Source: UBA3537 sp964219345 (GTDB lineage Bacteria; Bacteroidota; Bacteroidia; Flavobacteriales; Flavobacteriaceae). Taken from it: 64,000 nucleotides of DNA. The stretch is from positions 124,001 through 188,000 of the forward strand of contig CAXPPN010000025.1 of NCBI GenBank assembly GCA_964219345.1, in the 5' to 3' direction. The notes beneath the pieces were generated by a model that was not told the origin of the DNA, made no database searches, and was given only the letters and a program-made list of their open reading frames with translations. Positions within the stretch are counted from its first letter, which is position 1; each line of letters opens with the position of its first letter. Below, piece after piece: positions 8,526 to 16,568 of the stretch. The position numbers and the translations under genes are program-made.

Positions 8526-8753
8526 ATGGCATACCACAAAATCTATGGTGGAAGTTTTATTATCGTAGAATTGATTCGTAAAAATCTTGATGATCAAGGT
8601 ATTACAGCGATCATAAAAGATGAAACAGAATCTGGCCGTTTGGCTGGATTTGGCCCAACAACTTATGGTCATCAAGACGTTTTTGTTCATGAAAGCGAAA
8701 AAGAAAAAGCGCAACAAATTATAACATCAACATTAGCAAATTTGGAGCTTTAG
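8526..8753 (+). CDS. DUF2007 domain protein (putative signal-transducing protein)
   Basis: A 75-residue protein matching DUF2007: an N-terminal IYGGSFIIVELIRKNLDDQGI strand-helix unit, a central acidic DETESG loop, then QDVFVHESEKEKAQQII, giving a ferredoxin-like beta-alpha-beta fold resembling PII/ACT units. The function is unknown; the name comes from resemblance to PII signalling domains. It lies 87 bases downstream of the PspC-domain gene in the same direction and probably belongs to the same transcript, or is read from an internal -24/-12-like element at about 8486-8499. Confidence 0.85.
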   Translation: MAYHKIYGGSFIIVELIRKNLDDQGITAIIKDETESGRLAGFGPTTYGHQDVFVHESEKEKAQQIITSTLANLEL

Positions 8754-8825
8754 TCATAGCTATCAATTAGCAGACTGTTATTTCAAATCATTTGTTGTAT
8801 TTTAGGGGTTCAAATACAATCCATC

Positions 8826-10313
8826 ATGCGCAATAGTATAATCATTTTATTAAGCCTTTGTTTAAATTTTGGTGTTTCTCAAAACTTGGAAGTTCCTGTA
8901 GATACATCTGTTATTACACAACATAAAACAACCATAAAAGGAGTTTCCATCGTCTACACTGCCGAAACGGGTATGCAACCCGTATGGGACAAAAAAGGCA
9001 CTGTTATTGCCAGTCTTTTTTACACCTATTACACACGAAATAACGTTAAAAGTCGTGCAGAGCGTCCATTGATTATTTCATTCAATGGTGGACCTGGCTC
9101 AGCGTCAGTTTGGATGCATATGGCTTATACTGGACCTCGAATTTTAAAGGTTGATGAAGAAGGCTACCCTGTTCAACCTTATGGATTTAAAAGTAATCCA
9201 AATTCCATTTTGGATGTTGCTGATATTGTATTTGTAAATCCTGTAAATACCGCTTACTCGCGAATGATACCTAACAAAGAGGGCGAAATTCCAGATCGTA
9301 GTCAGTTTTTTGGAATCAATGAGGATATTGAATATCTATCTGGATGGATCAATACTTTTGTTACACGAAAAAATCGATGGGAATCTCCAAAATACATTAT
9401 TGGAGAAAGTTATGGTGGAACTCGCGTAATGGGGCTTTCTTTGGCTTTACAACAAAATCAATGGATGTATCTCAATGGTGTGATTTTAGTTTCTCCAGCA
9501 GATTATAAAACCTTACGTGTTGGCGGCCCTGTTTCTTCGGCGCTCAATCTCCCCTACTATGCCGCAACAGCTTGGCATCACAAAATGCTTCCAGAAAAAC
9601 TTCAGTCCAAAGATCTATTAGATGTTTTACCTGAAGTTGAAAATTTTACGATAAATACTCTAATCCCTGCATTGGCTAAAGGTGGATTTATTTCAGAAGA
9701 AGAAAAAATGAGCGTCAGCGAAAAAATGGCGTATTACTCTGGCATAAGTCAAAAAGCAGTACTTCAACATAATCTGGATGTCCCAAATAGCTTTTTTTGG
9801 AAAGAATTATTGAGAGATAAAAAAGGACAAACCATTGGACGACTTGACTCAAGATATTTGGGAATTGATAAAAAAGAAGCAGGCTCAAGCCCAGACTATA
9901 ATGCTGAACTTACCTCTTGGCTACATTCTTTTACGCCAGCAATAAATCATTATATAAAAAATGAATTGAAATTTGAAACTGACCTCAAATACAACATGTT
10001 TGGCCCTGTTCGACCATGGAACAATGATAATGACAATACGAGAGATAATTTGCGTTTAGCCATGGCTCAAAATCCTTATTTGAAAGTACTAAATCAATCT
10101 GGATATTATGATGGCGCAACCACCTATTTTAGTGCAAAATATACGCTTTCGCAAATCGATCCAAGTGGAAAAATGAAAGATCGCTTTACATTTAAAGGCT
10201 ATAGAAGTGGGCATATGATGTATCTGCGTAATGAGGATTTAATTCAATCTAGTGAAGATTTAAGAGAATTCATCAAAGCATCTTCTGCAAATGGAAAAGC
10301 AGCAAAATATTAA
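8826..10313 (+). CDS. S10 family serine carboxypeptidase-like peptidase
   Basis: A 495-residue secreted peptidase with the alpha/beta-hydrolase fold of family S10. A signal peptide covers residues 1-19 (MRNSIIILLSLCLNFGVSQ). The oxyanion block FNGGPGSASVWMH is near residues 86-98. The nucleophile Ser195 sits in IIGESYGGTR, the catalytic Asp in SGYYDGATTYF, and the catalytic His in YRSGHMMYL near the C-terminus. It probably trims C-terminal residues from peptides in the periplasm. The stop overlaps the next gene by one base (TAATG), so GT2 translation is coupled. Confidence 0.9.
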   Translation: MRNSIIILLSLCLNFGVSQNLEVPVDTSVITQHKTTIKGVSIVYTAETGMQPVWDKKGTVIASLFYTYYTRNNVKSRAERPLIISFNGGPGSASVWMHMAYTGPRILKVDEEGYPVQPYGFKSNPNSILDVADIVFVNPVNTAYSRMIPNKEGEIPDRSQFFGINEDIEYLSGWINTFVTRKNRWESPKYIIGESYGGTRVMGLSLALQQNQWMYLNGVILVSPADYKTLRVGGPVSSALNLPYYAATAWHHKMLPEKLQSKDLLDVLPEVENFTINTLIPALAKGGFISEEEKMSVSEKMAYYSGISQKAVLQHNLDVPNSFFWKELLRDKKGQTIGRLDSRYLGIDKKEAGSSPDYNAELTSWLHSFTPAINHYIKNELKFETDLKYNMFGPVRPWNNDNDNTRDNLRLAMAQNPYLKVLNQSGYYDGATTYFSAKYTLSQIDPSGKMKDRFTFKGYRSGHMMYLRNEDLIQSSEDLREFIKASSANGKAAKY

Positions 10314-11320
10314 TGTCTGAATTAAAAGTCAGCATTGTTATTCCTGCAAAAAATACAGCAGAATTTCTTCCAGAATGTTTGGAATCTATACTATCACAAA
10401 GCTATTCTAATTGGGAAGCACTTGTAGTTGATGATCACTCAACGGATAATAGTGTACAAATCATTTCAGATTTTGCTAAAAAAGACCATCGGATACGCTT
10501 ACTCACGAACTCAGGAATAGGCATAATTAATGCGCTTAAAACTGCATATGCCGTTGCCAATGGAAAATTGATTACACGAATGGATAGCGATGATATCATG
10601 ACGAGTGATAAATTACTTAAAATGAGTGCAATGCTCAAAAAATATGGGCCTGGATATGTTGCATTAGGTCTTGTCAAATATTTCTCAAAAGAAGGTATAA
10701 AAGACGGATACAAACGCTACGAAAAATGGCTCAACGGTTTGACCAAAAAAGGACAAAATTTCACTGAAATTTATAAAGAATGTGTAATTCCATCGCCCTG
10801 CTGGATGGTTTTCACTTCTGATTTTGAGCGCTGCGAAGGTTTTACACCAAACATCTATCCCGAAGATTATGACCTCACATTTCGATTTTTCAAATATGGT
10901 TTAAAATGTATTCCTAGCAATGAAGTATTTCACCATTGGAGAGATTATGCCATTAGAACTTCAAGAACGAGTGAACATTATGCAGAAAACTCTTTTTTGG
11001 AATTGAAACTCAATTATTTCATGGAGTTATCTTATGACCCATCGAAAACTTTAATTATTTGGGGAGCTGGAACAAAAGGCAAAAAAATGGCCAAACTCCT
11101 TTCAAAAGCAACTATTCCTTTCGAATGGATTTGTGATAATCCAAAAAAAATAGGCAAAACTATTTATGGAAAAACACTACTACCTTTTGAATCACTTTCA
11201 GAAATGGAAAATTATCAAAGCATAATTACTGTTGCAAATCATACAGCTCAAGAAGTGATTAAAACTTATTTTGAATCCCATCAAAAAAAGGCCATGAAAG
11301 ATTACTTTTTCTTTTGCTAA
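10313..11320 (+). CDS. Family 2 glycosyltransferase with C-terminal nucleotide-binding-like domain
   Basis: A 335-residue GT2 enzyme. The GT-A N-terminus is SIVIPAKNTAEFLPECL, with the first Asp pair at VVDDHST and the metal-binding RMDSDD near residue 85. A C-terminal segment of about 90 residues starts LIIWGAGTKGKKMAKLL, a Rossmann-like glycine pattern also found at the end of some methyltransferases and GTs. It has no signal peptide and acts on the cytoplasmic face. Substrate unknown. It is translationally coupled to the upstream S10 peptidase, a pairing with no obvious functional logic. Confidence 0.87.
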   Translation: MSELKVSIVIPAKNTAEFLPECLESILSQSYSNWEALVVDDHSTDNSVQIISDFAKKDHRIRLLTNSGIGIINALKTAYAVANGKLITRMDSDDIMTSDKLLKMSAMLKKYGPGYVALGLVKYFSKEGIKDGYKRYEKWLNGLTKKGQNFTEIYKECVIPSPCWMVFTSDFERCEGFTPNIYPEDYDLTFRFFKYGLKCIPSNEVFHHWRDYAIRTSRTSEHYAENSFLELKLNYFMELSYDPSKTLIIWGAGTKGKKMAKLLSKATIPFEWICDNPKKIGKTIYGKTLLPFESLSEMENYQSIITVANHTAQEVIKTYFESHQKKAMKDYFFFC

Positions 11321-11362
11321 GTGTTCATTTTATTAAATTATATTTGAGCTATGTTTTTTAGA

Positions 11363-13285
11363 ATGCAGTTTGTATATCCAGAAGTTTTATATGCACTTTT
11401 TGCACTGATTATTCCAATTGTGGTGCACTTGTTTCATCTTCGAAAATTCAAGAGGCAAGAATTTACAAATATTGCATTTTTAAAAAAAATTGAGCTCCAA
11501 ACACGTCAAAGTGCAATTCTAAAAAAATGGCTAATCATGCTACTTAGATTATTGGCACTTGGTTGTTTAGTTTTAGCATTTGCTCAACCCTATTTTTCCA
11601 ATCAAAAAATAAAAAACACCACTCCTGAAGTAGTGATTTACATCGATAATTCATTCAGTATGCAAGCACTTGGTCCTAATGGTGCGCTTCTAGAAAGATC
11701 CGTACAAGAAGTGCTAAATCATCTGGATGAAAAACTGAGTGTAACCATTCTTACAAATACAAAAACATATCGAAATAGAACGCTTAAAACCCTTCGAAAT
11801 GAACTTCTTGATATAGAATATGTAGCACATCAATTGGATATAAAAACTGTTATTTCTAAAGGAAAAATGTTGTTTTCTGAAAGTACATTAAATCCTAAAT
11901 ATTTTATCATAATTTCTGATTTTCAACAAACAAATAACGCCTTTGAAACTATAAAAAAAAATACCGATTTCAGTCTGTTTTTAATCCATAAAAAACCCAT
12001 TAATACAGAGAATATTTATATTGAAACTGTTGAAATTTCATCACATACAAATGGATACGATATTGAAATTCAAGCAAATAGCAACTCTAATGCTCAAGAC
12101 AGTCTGACCCTAAGTTTATATAATAATCAAAACCTTTTGGGGAAATCTATTGTATTGAAAAATCAGAATTTTAAAAATACTTTTTCATTACCAAAAAGTA
12201 GTCTTTTAACAAAAGGGATACTTGTATTGGACGATAACAATGGACTTGTTTTTGATGACACGTATTACTTTAATATCCCAAAGGAAAATAAAATTAAGGT
12301 GATGGTGGTTAGTGAACAAAAAAACACCTATTTATCACGAATATTTACAGATGACGAATTTTTGTTTTCAGAACAAAACATAAATGCAGTAGTGTATAGC
12401 GAGCTTCAAAATCAAGATTTACTTATTTTAGATGCCTTAGAAAACATTTCGGTAGCATTAATAACCTCTGTCAAAGACTTTTTGAATAAAGGTGGAAATG
12501 TTGTTATAATACCACATTCAAACGAAAATATTGATGAGTATAACAGCATCCTAAACCAAAACATTTTACAAAACAAAACAGTCCTATCAGATCAAAAAAT
12601 TACAACAATCAATTTTGACCACTCTATTTACAAAACGGTTTTTGAAAACAGTATTAAAAATTTTCAATTCCCTAAAGTGAAAAAACACTTTCCTTTAAAG
12701 CCAACATCAAATGTGCTTTTGAGCCTTCAAAATGAAACTCCATTTTTGGCACAGTATGGTAATGCTTATGTGTTCTCATCAAATATAAGTTCAGAGGATT
12801 CTAATTTTATCAATTCACCCTTGATTGTCCCTACCTTCTATAGCATCGCCAAGTCAAGTTATCAATTACCAAAAATACAATATACCATTGGCCATAAAAA
12901 TGAAATTGAATTAAATTATAATATCAATACAGATGAAGTTTTACAGATAACAAGTAACGAAAAAAGCTACATTCCACTGCAAAATAAACAGCATTCAAAA
13001 CTTAAAATCACAACAGAGGATTTACCTGAAAAAGCAGGACATTACGCACTTCATTATAAGTCAGATACCATACAATATTTAAGCTATAATTTCAATCGAA
13101 ATGAAAGTGTTTTGCGATACTTAGATCCAGAAGAATTGTTCTCTGATTTTAGCACTGAAACCATTGAGAGTAGCTTGAACTTCATAAAAAGTAGTGTAAA
13201 AATTAAGTCCATATGGAAATGGTTTGTTATTTTTGCCCTAGTATTTTTGGCTTTAGAAATGCTCATCTTAAAATTTTTTAAATGA
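11363..13285 (+). CDS. BatA-domain / vWA-like membrane protein
   Basis: About 640 residues. The N-terminal BatA segment (MQFVYPEVLYALFALIIPI, then HLFHLRKFKRQEFTNIAFLK) has two membrane helices and is followed by a von Willebrand A-like region starting VVIYIDNSFSMQALG (a MIDAS-like DxSxSM). A long extracytoplasmic part and a C-terminal transmembrane helix ending LEMLILKFFK complete it. Family members usually begin at this MQF; an ATG 12 bases upstream (11351) would add MFFR. BatA proteins belong to aerotolerance/MoxR-type clusters, but the rest of such a cluster is not present here. The stop overlaps the next gene by 4 bases (ATGA). Confidence 0.85.
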   Translation: MQFVYPEVLYALFALIIPIVVHLFHLRKFKRQEFTNIAFLKKIELQTRQSAILKKWLIMLLRLLALGCLVLAFAQPYFSNQKIKNTTPEVVIYIDNSFSMQALGPNGALLERSVQEVLNHLDEKLSVTILTNTKTYRNRTLKTLRNELLDIEYVAHQLDIKTVISKGKMLFSESTLNPKYFIIISDFQQTNNAFETIKKNTDFSLFLIHKKPINTENIYIETVEISSHTNGYDIEIQANSNSNAQDSLTLSLYNNQNLLGKSIVLKNQNFKNTFSLPKSSLLTKGILVLDDNNGLVFDDTYYFNIPKENKIKVMVVSEQKNTYLSRIFTDDEFLFSEQNINAVVYSELQNQDLLILDALENISVALITSVKDFLNKGGNVVIIPHSNENIDEYNSILNQNILQNKTVLSDQKITTINFDHSIYKTVFENSIKNFQFPKVKKHFPLKPTSNVLLSLQNETPFLAQYGNAYVFSSNISSEDSNFINSPLIVPTFYSIAKSSYQLPKIQYTIGHKNEIELNYNINTDEVLQITSNEKSYIPLQNKQHSKLKITTEDLPEKAGHYALHYKSDTIQYLSYNFNRNESVLRYLDPEELFSDFSTETIESSLNFIKSSVKIKSIWKWFVIFALVFLALEMLILKFFK

Positions 13286-14538
13286 ACGTACTCATAAAAT
13301 CAGCTACAATTCTTGATGCAAAAAGTGATTTTCACAATAAAACACAAGATATTTTAGTTGAAAATGGTCGCATTATCGAAATTGCCAATTCAATAAAAAA
13401 TACCAAGAATTTTCCTGAAATTTCCTTAGAAAACCTCCATGTTTCACAAGGTTGGTTTGATAGTAGTGTGTCTTTTGGAGAGCCTGGATATGAAGATAGA
13501 GAAACTATTGCCAATGGTCTTTCGGTAGCCACACATTCTGGATTTACAAATGTTGCGCTTAATCCAAATACATCGCCAGTCATTGATAGCCATTCAGAAG
13601 TAGCATTTGTTCAAAACAAATCAGAAAATACTGCAACTCAACTTCATGCCGTTGGAGCGCTTACACAAGGTGCAAAAGGTACACATCTTGCAGAGCTGTA
13701 TGATATGCATACTGCTGGGAGCGTTGCTTTTGGAGATTATAAAAAACCGATTTCAAATCCAAATGTTTTAAAAATTGCACTTCAATATGTCGCAAATTTT
13801 GGTGGATTGGTACAATCTTTTCCCCTTGATGAAGATATTGCAAGAGCTGGAGTGATTAATGAAAATATTACAAGTACTCGACTAGGTTTGAAAGGAAATC
13901 CAAATCTTGCCGAAGAACTTCAAGTTGCACGAGATATTTCAATTTTAGAATACACTGGTGGAGCTCTTCATATTCCAACAATTTCAACTGCAAAATCTGT
14001 TGCACTTATTCGTAATGCAAAATCCAAAGGATTGGACATTAGTTGTAGCGTGGCTATTCATAATTTAATTTTTACAGACACTTGCGTAGAAAGTTATAAT
14101 ACAAATTGTAAAGTGAATCCTCCGCTAAGAACTCAAAATGATATTGAAGCGCTAATTGAAGGTCTAAAAGATGGGACAATAGACATGGTTACCTCTGACC
14201 ATGATCCAGTCGCAATTGAACACAAAAAGGTAGAATTTGATTTTGCTGCTTTCGGAACTATAGGTTTGGAGAGTGCTTTTGGTGCACTTAATTCAATTTT
14301 CACAACTAAACAAGCCATACAATTTTTAACGAAAGGAAAAAAACGTTTCAATATTCCTGAAAACAATATTACTGTTGGAAATGAATGTAGTATGACGCTT
14401 TTTGATCCTAAAAGTACTTATGTTTTTGAGTCGAAACATATCCATTCAAAATCAAAAAATTCAATGTTCTTAGGTCACCAATTGAAAGGTAATGTATATG
14501 GCATAATTGCCAATAATATATGTACTATTGATCTTTAA
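13282..14538 (+). CDS. Dihydroorotase-like amidohydrolase lacking the HxH metal motif (PyrC'-like)
   Basis: A 418-residue class I dihydroorotase homologue with the amidohydrolase barrel. Where active enzymes have GFIDxHVHLREPG, this protein has GWFDSSVSFGEPG: both metal-binding histidines are Ser (residues 62 and 64) and the substrate-binding Arg is Gly. Other landmarks remain, such as GALHIPTISTA, CSVAIHNLIF and the TSDHDP block near residue 310. By analogy with the non-catalytic PyrC' that supports aspartate transcarbamoylase in some bacteria, it may be a structural partner or have another role. It is coupled to the BatA gene by ATGA. The true dihydroorotase should lie elsewhere. Confidence 0.85.
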   Translation: MNVLIKSATILDAKSDFHNKTQDILVENGRIIEIANSIKNTKNFPEISLENLHVSQGWFDSSVSFGEPGYEDRETIANGLSVATHSGFTNVALNPNTSPVIDSHSEVAFVQNKSENTATQLHAVGALTQGAKGTHLAELYDMHTAGSVAFGDYKKPISNPNVLKIALQYVANFGGLVQSFPLDEDIARAGVINENITSTRLGLKGNPNLAEELQVARDISILEYTGGALHIPTISTAKSVALIRNAKSKGLDISCSVAIHNLIFTDTCVESYNTNCKVNPPLRTQNDIEALIEGLKDGTIDMVTSDHDPVAIEHKKVEFDFAAFGTIGLESAFGALNSIFTTKQAIQFLTKGKKRFNIPENNITVGNECSMTLFDPKSTYVFESKHIHSKSKNSMFLGHQLKGNVYGIIANNICTIDL

Positions 14539-14556
14539 ACAATTTTGAAATCCATT

Positions 14557-14868
14557 ATGAAATCTGAAAAAACAATGGCATTTGTAAGCTACCTTACCTT
14601 ATTGGGATTACTTATTATCTATCTAAAAAATAATCCGAAAAATTCATTTGTAAGTTTTCATATTCGTCAATCGTTGGGACTCTGGCTCACCTTTTTTATT
14701 TTAGGTAATACCGTTGGAAATTTTGACAGCTGGTGGATTACATTATCATTTTGGGCATTTTTTATGGTGCTGATATTCTATGGAATTTCTTCAGCATTGA
14801 CTGGAAAAACAACAGCGTTACCATTGGTTGGGAAATTTTATCAAAACATCTTCAAAAACTTACATTAG
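14557..14868 (+). CDS. Small multi-pass membrane protein (DUF4870/Tic20-like)
   Basis: A 103-residue protein with about three membrane helices: AFVSYLTLLGLLIIYL, the LGLWLTFFILGN region and SFWAFFMVLIFYGISSAL. The SFHIRQSLGLWL motif between helices one and two resembles the FHxRQ signature of DUF4870 and chloroplast-import-component-like proteins. Function unknown. An in-frame TTG at 14545 exists, but the ATG at 14557 is preferred. Its stop (TAG, 14866-14868) is directly followed by the ATG of the esterase gene, so the two are co-translated. Confidence 0.82.
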   Translation: MKSEKTMAFVSYLTLLGLLIIYLKNNPKNSFVSFHIRQSLGLWLTFFILGNTVGNFDSWWITLSFWAFFMVLIFYGISSALTGKTTALPLVGKFYQNIFKNLH

Positions 14869-15525
14869 ATGAATGAAAAAACACTCCCTCTTTTTTATAT
14901 AAAAAGACCATCTAAGCTTCAAAAAAATGCACCACTTCTTGTACTTTTACACGGTTATGGAAGCGATGAAAATGATTTATTTTCGTTTTCCAGCGAACTT
15001 CCCGAAGAACTGTTTATCATTTCACTTAGAGCACCTCATCCTTTGCAGCCCTATGGCCATGCATGGTATGCTATAAATTTTGATGCACAACAAAATAAAT
15101 GGAATGATGTTCATCAGGCCAAATCCTCTATGAAAACCATCACAGAGTGCATTGACTTAGCTTGTGAAAAGTATGAGCTAAACACAAAAAATGTTAGTTT
15201 ATTGGGGTTTAGTCAAGGGTGTATTTTAAGTATGGCTTTAGCAATCAATTATCCAAAAAAATTTAAAAACATCGTTGGATTGAGTGGCTATATCAGTCCT
15301 GAATTTTTAGAAAATACTATGCAACCGGAGGACTATAATCATCTCGATTTTTATTGTTCACATGGCCACTCAGATCAGGTAATACCTGTAGAATGGGCTC
15401 GAAAAACAACAACAATTCTTGATGAATTAGGAATAAAACATACCTATAGTGAATTTCCAGTTGGACATGGTGTAGCACCACAAAACTTTTTTGAATTTAA
15501 GGACTGGTTACAAAAAAGAATATAA
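14869..15525 (+). CDS. Alpha/beta hydrolase, phospholipase/carboxylesterase family
   Basis: A 218-residue cytoplasmic esterase. The oxyanion block is LLHGYGSDENDLFSF (residues about 26-40). The nucleophile Ser sits in LLGFSQGCILSMA near residue 117, the catalytic Asp in GHSDQVIPVEWA and the His in VGHGVAPQNF near the C-terminus. That is the full triad of the acyl-protein-thioesterase-like family, which hydrolyses short acyl esters. There is no signal peptide. It is the last gene of the plus-strand run that starts at 8826 and faces the minus-strand MBL pair. Confidence 0.88.
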   Translation: MNEKTLPLFYIKRPSKLQKNAPLLVLLHGYGSDENDLFSFSSELPEELFIISLRAPHPLQPYGHAWYAINFDAQQNKWNDVHQAKSSMKTITECIDLACEKYELNTKNVSLLGFSQGCILSMALAINYPKKFKNIVGLSGYISPEFLENTMQPEDYNHLDFYCSHGHSDQVIPVEWARKTTTILDELGIKHTYSEFPVGHGVAPQNFFEFKDWLQKRI

Positions 15526-15532
15526 AAACCAA

Positions 15533-15712
15533 TTAAACTTCCTTTAGCTTAGTTTCAAGCTCAAAATTTTTTGTTTCTAGTTGTTCAATTTTAGATTGAT
15601 AAGTTTTAATGTCTTTTTCATATTTATCAATAATTCTCTTCGAATTGGCATATTGAAAAACAATGACTAAAAGTGCAAAAAGCAGTGCGTATGTCAGGAA
15701 TTTTGATTTCAT
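15533..15712 (-). CDS. 59-residue membrane-anchored coiled-coil peptide coupled to the MBL gene
   Basis: A 59-codon frame starts with ATG at 15712, directly after the TAA of the metallo-hydrolase gene (TAAATG), a standard coupling arrangement. The product has an N-terminal hydrophobic helix (residues 5-20, FLTYALLFALLVIVFQ) followed by a heptad-like charged segment, KYEKDIKTYQSKIEQLETKN, ending in KLKEV. It resembles a minimal divisome-like or SlyX-like membrane coiled coil. I know no assigned function. The clean architecture and coupling support it as real. Confidence 0.7.
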   Translation of the reverse strand: MKSKFLTYALLFALLVIVFQYANSKRIIDKYEKDIKTYQSKIEQLETKNFELETKLKEV

Positions 15713-16474
15713 TTATACTATAATTTCTAATTGATCGTAGGCTAAAAAAATGGATTCTGGTAGTGTTTTTTGGACTTCATCATGAAAGCCCATGTGATGA
15801 CTTATATGGGTTAAATACGCTTTTTTGGGACGGATTTGTTTGATTAATGCTATAGCTTCCTCCAAATTGAGATGCGACAAATGAAGTTCTACCCTTAAAG
15901 CATTAATAACAAGCACGTCTAAATTTTGGAGTTTTTCAATTTCTTCTTTCGCAATAGTCTTTGCATCAGTGATATAGGCAAAATTTTCTACTCTAAAACC
16001 AAAAACAGGAAGTTTATGATGGTAAACTTCTACAGGAATAATTTTTTTGTCTTCAATAAAAAATGATTGGTTTTCAATGGGGTGTGTGTCAAGAGTAAGC
16101 ACACCAGGATATTTATTTTTTGTTTCAAAAATATATTCAAACCGTTTTTTTAAAGCCTGAAGAACTCTCTTGTGGGCATAAACTGGCATATCGCCCTGAC
16201 GAAAATAAAAAGGACGCAAATCATCCAATCCAGCTGTATGATCGCTGTGCTCGTGGGTAAATAAAACAGCATCAATCTTGGTACAATTTGTCCTAAGTAA
16301 TTGTTGTCTGAAATCTGGACCACAATCAATCAAAATAGTAAAATTCTCCCATTCTAAGAGAACAGAAACTCGCAAACGCTTATCTTTAGGATTTGTACTC
16401 AAACATACAGGATGATGACTTCCAATTATGGGAATTCCTTGTGATGTGCCTGTTCCTAAGAAAGTAACTTTCAA
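15713..16474 (-). CDS. MBL-fold metallo-hydrolase, PhnP-like cyclic phosphodiesterase family
   Basis: A 253-residue metallo-beta-lactamase-fold enzyme. The opening FLGTGTSQGIPIIG and the metal motif HEHSDHTAGLDDLRPF near residues 75-90 match the PhnP/YcbJ-like subfamily, which acts on cyclic phosphate or similar diesters. A further ligand set lies in CGPDFRQ and LTHISHHMG near the C-terminus. There is no signal peptide. The specific substrate is unclear. No phosphonate-utilisation genes are nearby, so a general nucleotide or RNA-related role is as likely. It is followed by the coupled 59-residue peptide gene. Confidence 0.88.
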   Translation of the reverse strand: MKVTFLGTGTSQGIPIIGSHHPVCLSTNPKDKRLRVSVLLEWENFTILIDCGPDFRQQLLRTNCTKIDAVLFTHEHSDHTAGLDDLRPFYFRQGDMPVYAHKRVLQALKKRFEYIFETKNKYPGVLTLDTHPIENQSFFIEDKKIIPVEVYHHKLPVFGFRVENFAYITDAKTIAKEEIEKLQNLDVLVINALRVELHLSHLNLEEAIALIKQIRPKKAYLTHISHHMGFHDEVQKTLPESIFLAYDQLEIIV

Positions 16475-16492
16475 AACTATATGAATTTTTCA

Positions 16493-16500
16493 CAAAAATA
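16493..16500 (-). promoter_or_regulatory. Candidate -7 box (TATTTTTG) for the MBL hydrolase gene
   Basis: On the minus strand this reads TATTTTTG, matching TAnnTTTG, and lies 18 bases before the ATG at 16474. It points away from the neighbouring plus-strand promoter at 16513-16541. Confidence 0.45.
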
Positions 16501-16512
16501 GAGTATTTTTTT

Positions 16513-16541
16513 TTGTCACTTTGACTAAAACCCTACCTTTG
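16513..16541 (+). promoter_or_regulatory. Promoter with TTG -33 and TACCTTTG -7 for the 483-residue protein gene
   Basis: TTG at 16513-16515 and TACCTTTG at 16534-16541 are separated by 18 bases, which fits the Bacteroidota TTG-(17-23)-TAnnTTTG pattern. Initiation would be near 16547, leaving a 22-base leader before the ATG at 16569. Confidence 0.6.
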
Positions 16542-16568
16542 TATTACTCATAACTACATACAGTAAAG

